NCBI RefSeq assembly: GCF_905479755.1
Contig: NZ_CAJQNT010000024.1
Coordinates: forward strand, 1 to 58,690
DNA length: 58,690 nucleotides
Reading direction: 5' to 3'
From: an uncultured Schumannella sp.
GTDB lineage: Bacteria > Actinomycetota > Actinomycetes > Actinomycetales > Microbacteriaceae
The notes below the pieces were generated by a model, which ran no database searches, had not been told where the DNA came from, and saw only the letters and a program-made list of their open reading frames with translations. The position numbers and the translations under genes were made by a program. Each line of letters starts with the position of its first letter. Within the stretch, counting starts at the first letter, position 1. This document shows, one piece after another, positions 47,057-54,390 of the stretch.

Positions 47057-47083
47057 TTCGGAACGGAAGTCGAAACGGTTGGG
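47057..47083 (-). promoter_or_regulatory. Predicted SigK promoter of sigK
   Basis: On the minus strand CCCAACCG (47076-47083) and CCGAA (47057-47061) are separated by 14 bases, the same as at 49650-49676 upstream of the fasciclin gene. ECF-type -35 AACC and a -10 of CCGAA fit positive autoregulation. Confidence 0.7.
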
Positions 47084-47106
47084 TGCGGATCGCGGGCACA
47101 GAAAAA

Positions 47107-47182
47107 CCGGGCCGCAGAACGCCTCTCGGCGGAAGGCCGCTCGTAGCGGCGAAATTTGGAGCCCGGGGTTACTGCGGCCCGG
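47107..47182 (-). terminator. Long-stem terminator after the gene at 47199
   Basis: CCGGGCCGCAG (47107-47117) pairs perfectly with 47172-47182 around an internally structured 54-nt loop. On the minus strand TTTTT follows the stem, so it should end transcription of the 47199 gene before sigK. Confidence 0.65.
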
Positions 47183-47198
47183 CCAGAAGAGTCTACGT

Positions 47199-47828
47199 TC
47201 AGTCGAGCGAGTCTGCACGGGCGAGCGCCGCACTCGCCGCAAGATCGTCGGCGATCGTCGCGAGCCGCAACGCGCGACGGGTGAACTCGGCCGCTCGATC
47301 GCTTTCGACGCCGTCGGAGTCGTCGGCGAGGCTTGTCGTTCCGGCGGCCGCGACCCGGCAGAACGCCGCCGCGCGGTCGAGCGCGAGGGCGAAGTCGCCG
47401 TCGAAGACGCCGCGCAGGATCTGGTCGGCGAGTTCGACGATCTCCTGCGGACCGGTCGGGCTCGGCGCCCCCGCCACCAGGGCGTCGATGGTGTGAAGCA
47501 CCTCGGTGCCGCGTGTGTAGACGAGGCTCACCTCATCCGGGTTGCTGCGGATCATCAACCGCACCAGGTAGAGCCGCCACAGCGCCCCCGGCAGGCTGTG
47601 CGCCGTCGCGTGCGCCCAGAGTTCCGCGAGCGCGTCGATGCCGTGCTCGTCGGTGTAGTGGACGAGGCGTTTCACGACACTCGGGTCCGCGGAATCGCGG
47701 GCGCGGGTGAGGATCGCCGCCGCGCTCTCGTGCGCGGCCCGGGTCTGCGTCGCCGGGTCGGTGCCGCCCTCGTAGGCCTCGAACTCGCGGCCTCCGAACA
47801 GGGCAGGTTTGTGGAACTCCGACGACAT
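47199..47828 (-). CDS. Conserved actinobacterial protein of unknown function
   Basis: 209 residues, almost all helical, no signal peptide or membrane segment. The N-terminus has Phe-His-Lys-Pro-Ala-Leu-Phe-Gly-Gly-Arg-Glu-Phe-Glu-Ala. I know no assigned function; similar proteins are sometimes misnamed in databases. TACCCT (47835-47840, minus strand) is six bases before the ATG, a leaderless start. It sits inside the SigK locus but has its own terminator. Confidence 0.7.
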   Translation of the reverse strand: MSSEFHKPALFGGREFEAYEGGTDPATQTRAAHESAAAILTRARDSADPSVVKRLVHYTDEHGIDALAELWAHATAHSLPGALWRLYLVRLMIRSNPDEVSLVYTRGTEVLHTIDALVAGAPSPTGPQEIVELADQILRGVFDGDFALALDRAAAFCRVAAAGTTSLADDSDGVESDRAAEFTRRALRLATIADDLAASAALARADSLD

Positions 47829-47857
47829 CCCTCCAGGGTACGCGGGAGCGCGCGCCC

Positions 47858-49579
47858 TTACCCGAACGTGAACGAGTAGGCCTCGACGCCCGGCTCGACG
47901 GTCACCTCGATCGTGCCCTCGGTCGGCCCGTCCAGCTCGATCAGCTGGTAGGAGTCCGGCACACCCGCGACCTGAATGGTGCGCGGGTCGCCGCCGTCGA
48001 CGCGCACCGTGACCGTGCCCGAACCGCCGAGCACCATCCGCACCTCGCGGGTCGCGGTGAACTCAAGCCGCACCATTCCCGGCGATGCGATCGGTGTCGC
48101 GTTCTGGAAGTCGATCTCCCATTGCCCGTCGAGGGCGAAGGTGTCGCGGGCGAGACCCTCGGGAGTCCGGTAGTCGTTGATGCCCGAGCGGTACGCCTCC
48201 TCGCCGCCGAAGTTCACCACCTTGCCGAGACTCAGGTAGGTCTCCGGCGTCGTAGAACCGAGTTCGGGAGTGTCATCCGAGATCTCGGTCGGGGCGGGCA
48301 GCTCGACGTCGGGGTTGGCGAGCACGAGCAGTTCGCGGATCAGCTTCTCGGTGGTGGCGTAGCCACCCTCGCCGAACTTGATGTGGCGCACCGTGCCCTC
48401 GGCGTCGATCAGGTAGTGGGCCGGCCAGTAGCGGTTGCGGTAGTTGGTCCAGGTGGAGAGGGAGTTGTCGAGCGCCACCGGGTACTCGATCCCGAACCCG
48501 CGGGCGCCCGCCTCAACGTTCCGCTGCTCCTTCTCGAAGGCGTACTCGGGCGAGTGGATGCCAATCACCTGCAACCCGAGGTCGCGATAGGTCTCATCCC
48601 ACGCCACGGCGTGCGGCAGCGAGCGCTGGCAGTTGATGCAGGAGTAGGCCCAGAAGTCGATCAGCACCACCTGGCCGCGCAGCTCCTCGAGCGCGATCGG
48701 CTCGTTGCCGGGGGTGTTGAACCAGGCCTCGATGCCCCGGATGTCGGGGGCCGTGCCGCATCTCTCCAGCTCGGTCGCGCCCTGCGTGCAGAGGTCGAGA
48801 TCCTTGTTCTGCTCGTTCTCCAGCCCCCCGAGGTCGAGCGCCTCGGTGATCGCGTCCGACTCGGCGATCTGCTCCTGCAGCGCGCTCGTGTAGTCGGGGA
48901 TCAGGCGCTGCAGGGTCTGCGGCAGGTTGAAGACGAGGCCGACGGCGAGCGCGATCATCACCACGCCGCCAGTGACGCGGATCGTGTTCTGGCGGGCACG
49001 GAACGCCTTCACCCGCTCCGCCACCCGGCGACCGGCGAGGGCGAAGACGAGCAGCGGCAGGGCGGCGCCGATCGCGAAGGTGACCGTCAGCACCACGGTC
49101 TCGGCGCCGATCCGCCCGGTGGCGCCCGCCACCGTGATCGCGGCGAGCACCGGTCCGGCGCACGGTACGTAGACGGCACCGAGGGCGAAGCCGAGCATGA
49201 AGCCGGAGCGGTCGGTGTCGACGCTGCGCTGCGGGATCCACGAGAAGGGCTTTTCCAGCAGATGCTGGAACGCCGGCACGATCAGCCCGACGCCGATCAG
49301 GATCAGCACGACGATGCCCGCCCAGCGCAGCACGTCTTGCGGCAGCCCGAGCACCGCGAGCAGCAGCGAACCGGCGAGCGTGATGAGGCTGAAACTTGTG
49401 ACGAGCCCCGCGATCACCAGGTAGGGCCTCCACCTCGAAACCTGCGTTGCGGCCCCCTCGTCGCGGGCGCTCTGCGCGCCGCCCGACAGGAAGATGACCG
49501 GCAGCACCGGGATGATGCACGGCGAGATTCCGGTGATGAGACCGCCGAGCAGTCCGATGAGTCCGAGAGTGATGAGCAT
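47858..49579 (-). CDS. dipZ: DipZ: CcdA membrane domain plus thioredoxin domain
   Basis: 573 residues. Residues 1-240 form a CcdA-type domain with Cys in Ile-Ser-Pro-Cys-Ile-Ile-Pro and Cys in Val-Pro-Cys-Ala-Gly-Pro. Residues about 295-430 form an extracellular thioredoxin with Cys-Ile-Asn-Cys, followed by a beta-rich C-terminal domain. It moves reducing power across the membrane to exported thiol proteins. In M. tuberculosis dipZ lies between mpt83 and mpt70 under SigK. It is divergent from the fasciclin gene here. Confidence 0.95.
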   Translation of the reverse strand: MLITLGLIGLLGGLITGISPCIIPVLPVIFLSGGAQSARDEGAATQVSRWRPYLVIAGLVTSFSLITLAGSLLLAVLGLPQDVLRWAGIVVLILIGVGLIVPAFQHLLEKPFSWIPQRSVDTDRSGFMLGFALGAVYVPCAGPVLAAITVAGATGRIGAETVVLTVTFAIGAALPLLVFALAGRRVAERVKAFRARQNTIRVTGGVVMIALAVGLVFNLPQTLQRLIPDYTSALQEQIAESDAITEALDLGGLENEQNKDLDLCTQGATELERCGTAPDIRGIEAWFNTPGNEPIALEELRGQVVLIDFWAYSCINCQRSLPHAVAWDETYRDLGLQVIGIHSPEYAFEKEQRNVEAGARGFGIEYPVALDNSLSTWTNYRNRYWPAHYLIDAEGTVRHIKFGEGGYATTEKLIRELLVLANPDVELPAPTEISDDTPELGSTTPETYLSLGKVVNFGGEEAYRSGINDYRTPEGLARDTFALDGQWEIDFQNATPIASPGMVRLEFTATREVRMVLGGSGTVTVRVDGGDPRTIQVAGVPDSYQLIELDGPTEGTIEVTVEPGVEAYSFTFG

Positions 49580-49649
49580 GTTCCGTGTTCGGAGCCGTCA
49601 CCGAAATCGGAGCGGTCGAAGGCGGACTTTCTGCGAATCCGGAATTCGA

Positions 49650-49676
49650 CCCAACCGGTTCTGCCACTGCTCCGAA
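49650..49676 (+). promoter_or_regulatory. Predicted SigK promoter of the fasciclin gene
   Basis: CCCAACCG (49650-49657) and CCGAA (49672-49676), the same two blocks, spacing and length as upstream of sigK; 17 of the 27 positions agree between the two. It would place the transcript start about 60 nt before the gene. Confidence 0.7.
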
Positions 49677-49745
49677 GTGCCTTGTACAGGAACCGTCCAC
49701 ACGGAGAGTCGCCCACCGCGGCTTTCCCGCACTGAGGAGAAACCC

Positions 49746-50399
49746 ATGCGAACCCACTCGCGCACCAAGCTCGCCGCCATCAGCATCGCCGCTGTGGCCA
49801 TGTTCGGCCTCGCGGCCTGTACCACCGCGGCCGAGGACGTCACCGACGAGCCCGTCATCGAAGAAGAGATGGATGACTCGATGAGCGATCCGGCCTTCGC
49901 CAACCTGGTCGGCCCCGGCTGCACCGCCTACGCGGAGTCAGTGCCGGACGGCGCCGGCTCGGTCGTCGGCATGTCGCAGGACCCGGTCGCCGTGGCGGCG
50001 AGCAACAACCCGCTGCTCACCACTCTGGTGGCGGCGGTGTCCGGTCAGCTGAACCCCGACGTCAACCTGGTCGACGTGCTGAACGGTGACGAGTTCACCG
50101 TCTTCGCCCCGGTCGATGACGCCTTCGCGGCTCTCGACGCCGAGACCGTCGACGCACTCGCGCAGCCCGAGAACGCCGAACTGCTGACCTCGATTCTGAC
50201 CTACCACGTGGTTCCCGGTCAGATGCTTCCTGCCGACATCGCCGGTCAGACCCTCACCACGGTGAACGGTCAGACCCTCGTGATCGGATCCGATGTCGAC
50301 ACCCTCACCGTGAATGACGCGAACGTCATCTGCGGAGGTGTCATGACGGCCAACGCCACCGTGTACCTGATCGACGCGGTGCTGTTGCCGGCGAGCTGA
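49746..50399 (+). CDS. Fasciclin-domain lipoprotein of the MPT70/MPT83 family
   Basis: 217 residues with AGGAGA upstream. Lipobox Leu-Ala-Ala-Cys gives Cys25; after an acidic linker, residues about 58-217 are a fasciclin domain very like MPT70: Gly-Pro-Gly-Cys-Thr-Ala-Tyr, Gly-Met-Ser-Gln-Asp-Pro-Val-Ala-Val-Ala-Ala-Ser-Asn-Asn, Tyr-His-Val-Val-Pro-Gly and Cys-Gly-Gly-Val-Met-Thr-Ala-Asn-Ala-Thr. Two Cys (in Gly-Pro-Gly-Cys and Ile-Cys-Gly-Gly) could form a disulfide, which fits its neighbour DipZ. Confidence 0.93.
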   Translation: MRTHSRTKLAAISIAAVAMFGLAACTTAAEDVTDEPVIEEEMDDSMSDPAFANLVGPGCTAYAESVPDGAGSVVGMSQDPVAVAASNNPLLTTLVAAVSGQLNPDVNLVDVLNGDEFTVFAPVDDAFAALDAETVDALAQPENAELLTSILTYHVVPGQMLPADIAGQTLTTVNGQTLVIGSDVDTLTVNDANVICGGVMTANATVYLIDAVLLPAS

Positions 50400-50420
50400 G
50401 TCCCCGGCTCGTCGAACGGA

Positions 50421-50453
50421 CGGGGTCGGATGTCGTGGTGGCATCCGGCCCCG
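50421..50453 (+). terminator. Terminator after the fasciclin gene
   Basis: CGGGGTCGGATG (50421-50432) pairs with CATCCGGCCCCG (50442-50453) with one G-T pair, followed by CTTTCGT. Confidence 0.75.
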
Positions 50454-50569
50454 CTTTCGTGCATCTGCGGCTCCGAGGACAGTGATCAAGGCGCCGTCGG
50501 TCTCGTTTCGTGCCGCTCAAGCGCACGACGCCGCGCGAGCCGCGTGCGCCCACTACGCTGGTGAGCCGA

Positions 50570-50642
50570 GGGCCTGTAGCTCAGTTGGTAGAGCAGCGGA
50601 CTTTTAATCCGTGGGTCGTGGGTTCGAGCCCCACCGGGCCTA
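50570..50642 (+). tRNA. tRNA-Lys (anticodon TTT)
   Basis: A complete cloverleaf: acceptor GGGCCTG with CGGGCCT, D-arm GCTC...GAGC, anticodon loop CTTTTAA (TTT), T-arm GTGGG-TTCGAGC-CCCAC. CCA is not encoded. Its 3' part (50608-50641) is repeated at 52452-52485, so the gene is the attachment site of an inserted element. Confidence 0.95.
50617..50641 (+). repeat. attL-like repeat inside tRNA-Lys
   Basis: A 25-bp sequence of the T-arm and acceptor stem, CGTGGGTTCGAGCCCCACCG and five more bases, occurs again identically at 52461-52485. Including 9 more bases upstream the match is 32 of 34. Tyrosine integrases commonly use exactly this part of tRNA genes. Confidence 0.85.
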
Positions 50643-50843
50643 CTCTCTTCTCGCCCTGCTCGTGATGGGCTGTCCCCGTGATCGGGGTCACGGTCGGCAC
50701 CCGCGGCATGTGCATGACAGGAGTCCCCAGAACCGTTCGTTGGCCTGGTCACGTCACGCGCCCGTGCTGACGAGGTCAAGATCAGCGACGCGTGCTCCGG
50801 CGGCAGCGGTACTGGCACGGGCCCAGAGGAAGTGTCACACTGT

Positions 50844-50857
50844 TTCTAGATCTAGAA
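50844..50857. promoter_or_regulatory. Perfect palindrome overlapping the ribosome-binding site of the island operon
   Basis: TTCTAGATCTAGAA is a perfect 14-bp palindrome, AT-rich in a GC-rich region. Its last two bases are the first two of the AAGGAG ribosome-binding site. It is a likely operator for the HTH protein encoded directly downstream. Confidence 0.65.
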
Positions 50858-50867
50858 GGAGTTTGAC

Positions 50868-51548
50868 ATGCACGAGATGTCGGTTGCCACGCTCGCACGA
50901 CAACTTGGCGTGACCCAGCGACGAGCGAATCAGCTCGTGGCCGGTGGACAGATCAGCGCACGCCGGACCGACAGTGGCGCCTGGCTAGTGGACGCGGCCA
51001 GCGCCGACGCATACACGCGCAGGCGGCGTACGACGCGGGGGCTGACAGCGGATGCGGCGTGGGCGCTGCTGTTCATGCTCTCGAACGAGCGGGCGGAGTG
51101 GACGAGCGAAAGCACCCGCGCTCGGCTGAGGCGCCGAATCCGAGCCCACTCTGCCGAACTCATCGCCCAGGAGGTCGCGGGGCGCACTCGCGTGTACCGC
51201 TACCGGGCGTCGAACCTCGCGCTCGCTGAAGACGGACTGCTCCTGACCGGGCGGTCCGCAATCGAGGCACTCAACACGGACCTGCTCCCGGATCGTGGCC
51301 GCCTCTCCGGCTACGTGCCTGCCGGAACCTCGGTCGACGAATGGGCGACGACTCGCTTCATGGTCGCGGACCCGGCCGGCGCTGTCTTTCTGTTCGCCAA
51401 CACGATTCCCGCCGACGGATCCGATGCACGACTGCCGGGCGCGGTCGTGGCCGCCGACCTCGCAATCTCCGCTGATGCTCGTGAGCGCGAAGCCGGACTT
51501 GAGGCCATCGAAGAAATGAGATCGCGATGGCTGAGTTCGACCGAGTAG
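50868..51548 (+). CDS. HTH protein, putative antitoxin of the island pair
   Basis: 226 residues with a strong AAGGAG six bases upstream. Residues 4-50 form an excisionase/MerR-like helix-turn-helix (Ala-Arg-Gln-Leu-Gly-Val-Thr-Gln-Arg-Arg-Ala-Asn-Gln-Leu). The middle is basic and helical (Arg-rich 75-110). Residues about 115-215 form an alpha/beta part that resembles the C-terminal parts of AbiEi-like antitoxins, but this is a weak visual match. It overlaps the nucleotidyltransferase gene by 22 nt. An alternative is a transcription factor with no antitoxin role. Confidence 0.7.
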   Translation: MHEMSVATLARQLGVTQRRANQLVAGGQISARRTDSGAWLVDAASADAYTRRRRTTRGLTADAAWALLFMLSNERAEWTSESTRARLRRRIRAHSAELIAQEVAGRTRVYRYRASNLALAEDGLLLTGRSAIEALNTDLLPDRGRLSGYVPAGTSVDEWATTRFMVADPAGAVFLFANTIPADGSDARLPGAVVAADLAISADAREREAGLEAIEEMRSRWLSSTE

Positions 51549-52273
51549 TACAACTTGCTGGCGATGAAGCGCTTCCGGCGTGGCAGAGCATCGTGGAATT
51601 AGACCGAGCAGGTCTCGCCGAGTCGCTGACGCTCGTCGGCGGACTCATGGTCTACGGCCATGCACGAGCAGCCCAGCTGATTGCGCCGCGCCCAACTGCC
51701 GATGCCGACGTCGTGGTCGACCTGCTGGCAGCGCGGACCAGTCTGAACGTGGTCTACGCCGTGATCTCAGAGATGGAGTTCGAACTCGACACCGAGTACG
51801 CGACTGCCTACCGCTTTCGGCATGCCGACGGTCGCGTCATCGACGTGTTGGTTGCCGACCACCTCCCGTCACACATCCGCGCTCGGCTGGCAGGGCGCCC
51901 CGCGTTTCCGGCGCCAGCGGGACAGCAAGCGATCAATCGACGCGAAGTTTGGCGACTCGAGTTCTCACCCGAGCTCAGTTGCCTGGTTGGGATTCCCAAC
52001 GTGCTCGGGGCGCTGATCGCGAAGGGCGCGGCCTGGGTCGCCGACACCCGCAACCCAGAACGTCACATCCAGGATGCCGCCACCCTTCTCGCGACGGTCG
52101 AAGACCCATCGACGCTCGACTACGGCCTCTCGACGAGAGATCGTCGACGGCTCCGAGCGATCCACGAACCCTTGCAGGATTCGCGCCATTTCGCATGGGG
52201 ACTGCTCGATCCCCCTGAGCGGCTGTCGGGTCAACAGAACCTGGAACTCATCGCCAGGGCGGCTCGCCTGTAG
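51527..52273 (+). CDS. Nucleotidyltransferase-fold protein, putative toxin of the island pair
   Basis: 248 residues. The polymerase-beta-like site is complete: Gly38-Gly39 in Thr-Leu-Val-Gly-Gly-Leu, Asp59-Ala-Asp61 in Arg-Pro-Thr-Ala-Asp-Ala-Asp-Val-Val-Val, and Asp106 in Arg-Val-Ile-Asp-Val-Leu. This layout occurs in AbiEii/MenT toxins, which modify tRNA or other targets with nucleotides, as well as in antibiotic-modifying enzymes. The overlap with the HTH gene and its place on a mobile element favour a toxin; the substrate is unknown. Confidence 0.75.
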   Translation: MAEFDRVVQLAGDEALPAWQSIVELDRAGLAESLTLVGGLMVYGHARAAQLIAPRPTADADVVVDLLAARTSLNVVYAVISEMEFELDTEYATAYRFRHADGRVIDVLVADHLPSHIRARLAGRPAFPAPAGQQAINRREVWRLEFSPELSCLVGIPNVLGALIAKGAAWVADTRNPERHIQDAATLLATVEDPSTLDYGLSTRDRRRLRAIHEPLQDSRHFAWGLLDPPERLSGQQNLELIARAARL

Positions 52274-52451
52274 GACCTACCGCACCGACGTGCGCGTCGC
52301 GACTCGCGCGACTGCCGGCCCCCTCGCGGTTGTCAGCGTGGCGAACCCGCGCTCGACCGAAGCCGGTCCCTCGTCATCGACGAACGCGGTGAGTCACAGG
52401 GAAGTCGGCCCACAGCGACCCGACCCGAGCGTCCCGGTGAGGACTCGGAGT

Positions 52452-52485
52452 CCGTCGGCCGTGGGTTCGAGCCCCACCGGGCCTG
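52452..52485 (+). repeat. attR-like copy of the tRNA-Lys 3' end
   Basis: 34 bp, 32 identical to 50608-50641, with the last 25 identical. It cannot form a tRNA: the anticodon stem and everything before are absent. It marks the right end of the island. Confidence 0.85.
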
Positions 52486-52512
52486 CCGTCGAAACTCCCG
52501 CCGCGGCAGCTC

Positions 52513-53493
52513 TCAATCCGAGGCGCTGACCGAAATCCCGATCTTGCCGCGCGCGTGCTGCTCGCCGAAGTGGCGCAGCGCGTCGGCGGCCTCGGCGAGG
52601 GGATAGTTGCGCTCGATGCGCGGGCGTAGCTTTCCCGCGTCGATGAGGGCGGTCAGCTCGTCCAGATCTGCGGCGTTTGCGGCGGCGGACAGGGGGCGGA
52701 TCTGCTGGCTCACGAAGGTGTTCTGCACGGCGCCGGCGAGGATGCGGCCGATCGGGCCGAGCACGCGGCCGCCGTTGCCGGAGGCGAGCACCAGGATGCC
52801 CTTCGGGGAGAGCACTCGCCGCAGGCGCGAGAGCGGGTGGTTTCCGACGAGGTCGAAGATCACGTCGAACCTCTCGTCACCCTCGGTGACATCGCGCTCG
52901 GTGTAGTCGATCACCTCGTGCGCTCCCAGCTCCCGCACCATCTCGACGTTGCGGGTGCTGCACACGCCGGTCACGGTCGCACCGAGCGCGGCGCCGATCT
53001 GCACCGCAAAAGAGCCGACGCCGCCGGAGGCGCCGTTGACGAGCACCCGATCGCCGGGAGCGACGTGGGCGACGTCGCGGAGGCCTTGGAGTGCGGTCAT
53101 TCCGGCAAGCGGCACGCACGCCGCCTCCTCGAAGCTGAGGGCTCGCGGGCGACGGGCGAGCAGGCGGGCAGGCGCCACCACGTACTCGGCCCACGTGCCC
53201 GACGCGACCTCGCCGAAGACCTCGTCGCCGACGGCGAAGCCGTTCACCGCGCTGCCGACCGCCTCGATGACACCCGCCACATCCCGCCCGGGCGTCGCGG
53301 CCTTCGGGGCGCGCAGTCCGAAGGCGAGACGCACCAGGTACGGCTCGCCGCGGGTGAGCAGCCAGTCGGCGGCGTTGACGGAGGCGGCCCGCACGCGGAT
53401 GAGCACCTGATCCGGCTTCGGGGAGGGCACCGGCACCTCGTCGTAGTCGAGGGTTTCCGGTCCGCCGTATCGCTGCTGGGTGATCGCCTTCAT
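52513..53493 (-). CDS. Zinc-independent MDR-family NAD(P)H oxidoreductase
   Basis: 326 residues. An N-terminal GroES-like domain and a Rossmann domain with Gly-Ala-Ser-Gly-Gly-Val-Gly near 153. The structural zinc-binding Cys cluster of alcohol dehydrogenases is missing, so it is a quinone-oxidoreductase type enzyme that reduces alpha,beta-unsaturated carbonyls or quinones. GAAGGAAG lies before the ATG. Divergent from the DUF6326 gene with a shared operator. Confidence 0.9.
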   Translation of the reverse strand: MKAITQQRYGGPETLDYDEVPVPSPKPDQVLIRVRAASVNAADWLLTRGEPYLVRLAFGLRAPKAATPGRDVAGVIEAVGSAVNGFAVGDEVFGEVASGTWAEYVVAPARLLARRPRALSFEEAACVPLAGMTALQGLRDVAHVAPGDRVLVNGASGGVGSFAVQIGAALGATVTGVCSTRNVEMVRELGAHEVIDYTERDVTEGDERFDVIFDLVGNHPLSRLRRVLSPKGILVLASGNGGRVLGPIGRILAGAVQNTFVSQQIRPLSAAANAADLDELTALIDAGKLRPRIERNYPLAEAADALRHFGEQHARGKIGISVSASD

Positions 53494-53523
53494 GACTTCC
53501 TTCGTCGATTCGCTTCTGGTGTG

Positions 53524-53554
53524 ACACTATGGTGTGTGCTACACAGTATCGTGT
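53524..53554. promoter_or_regulatory. Operator-like inverted repeat between divergent genes
   Basis: ACACTATGGTGTG (53524-53536) and CACAGTATCGTGT (53542-53554) are inverted repeats, 10 of 13 positions matching, around a 5-nt spacer. Size and symmetry fit a TetR- or PadR-type dimer. The PadR gene at 54055 is a candidate. Confidence 0.5.
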
Positions 53555-53588
53555 TACTCACTCAACCTCTACCTCGAAATGGACCGCC

Positions 53589-54035
53589 ATGAAGCTCTTC
53601 GCCCCGACCAGCCGCCCCGCACTGCTGTCGTCCCTCTGGATCGTCCTGATGTTCAACTACCTCTACTGTGACGTGCTCGGCCTCTACGACCCGGAACATC
53701 TGGTCGCCCTGCAAGAAGGAACCATGGGCGGCCTGCCGTTCACCCCCGAGGCGCTCGTCGCGGCCGGCGTACTCATGCAGATCCCGATCGCGATGGTGCT
53801 GCTGTCGCGCGTGCTCCGGCGCGGCCTCGCTCGCGGGGTGAACATCGCCGCCGCCACCGCAATGGGCGCCGTGCAAGTGAGCACCCTGTTCTTCGGCACC
53901 CCGCCGACACCCGTCTACATCTTCTTCTCCACCATCGAGATCGCGCTGGCGATCACGATCGTGGCGGTCGCGCTCACCTGGCCCCGCGCATCCGAACAGG
54001 TGTCGCACGAGAATCACGCCGTCGCCGCGGCATGA
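53589..54035 (+). CDS. DUF6326-like four-helix membrane protein
   Basis: 148 residues from the ATG at 53589. Four hydrophobic segments (about 13-33, 56-76, 85-105 and 110-135) with Leu-Trp-Ile-Val-Leu-Met-Phe-Asn-Tyr-Leu-Tyr-Cys-Asp at the start, which I associate with DUF6326. Function unknown. It may be a substrate channel or sensor; nothing in the sequence decides. Confidence 0.65.
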   Translation: MKLFAPTSRPALLSSLWIVLMFNYLYCDVLGLYDPEHLVALQEGTMGGLPFTPEALVAAGVLMQIPIAMVLLSRVLRRGLARGVNIAAATAMGAVQVSTLFFGTPPTPVYIFFSTIEIALAITIVAVALTWPRASEQVSHENHAVAAA

Positions 54036-54054
54036 CGGCCAGTAGCGTAAAGAA

Positions 54055-54390
54055 GTGCTGAACGACGACGAGCTTGCGACCCACCGGCAGGAACTGCGCC
54101 GGGGGACGGTCGTGGCCGCCTGCCTGGTGCTGCTCGATACGCCCAACTACGGCTACGCCTTGCTCACCGCGCTCGAGGACGCGGGCTTCACGGTGGATGC
54201 GAACACGCTCTACCCGCTGCTGCGTCGGCTCGAAAAACAGGGCCTCGTGACCGCCGAATGGAACACCGACGAATCCCGACCGCGCAAGTTCTACGTCACA
54301 AGCCCCGAGGGTGCGGAACTCGCCCGCACCCTCACCGCCGACTGGCACCAGCTGACCACCGCTTTCACGGCCCTCACGGAGAAGCCATGA
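54055..54390 (+). CDS. PadR-family regulator
   Basis: 111 residues. A winged helix with Gly-Tyr-Ala-Leu-Leu and Asn-Thr-Leu-Tyr-Pro-Leu-Leu-Arg-Arg-Leu-Glu-Lys-Gln-Gly-Leu, as in PadR. GTG start with TAGCGT (54043-54048) six bases upstream and no ribosome-binding site. Its end overlaps the HAAS gene start (ATGA), and PadR-HAAS pairs are common. Confidence 0.92.
   Translation: MLNDDELATHRQELRRGTVVAACLVLLDTPNYGYALLTALEDAGFTVDANTLYPLLRRLEKQGLVTAEWNTDESRPRKFYVTSPEGAELARTLTADWHQLTTAFTALTEKP

Larger units (their letters stand above)
50642..52485 (+). mobile_element. 1.84-kb tRNA-Lys genomic island without integrase
   Basis: The segment between the two tRNA-derived repeats contains one two-gene operon and short flanks, with no recognisable integrase or excisionase, relaxase or replication gene. 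The flanks (50643-50867 and 52274-52451) hold no gene I can support. It is a satellite-type or decayed element: integration would have needed an integrase supplied in trans, or the integrase has since been lost. Confidence 0.7.

Noticed and set aside
47858-49579. A SigK promoter directly before dipZ
   Set aside because: CCGAA occurs near the start codon, but the CCCAACC block at the right distance is not convincing; kept out of the feature list.
50400-50569. Possible extra tRNA or small RNA before tRNA-Lys
   Set aside because: Only a terminator hairpin for the fasciclin gene is visible; no second cloverleaf or promoter pair.
52274-52451. Remnant of an integrase at the right end of the tRNA-Lys island
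   Set aside because: No frame shows the Arg-His-x-x-His-Tyr pattern of tyrosine recombinases; the stretch is non-coding as far as I can see.
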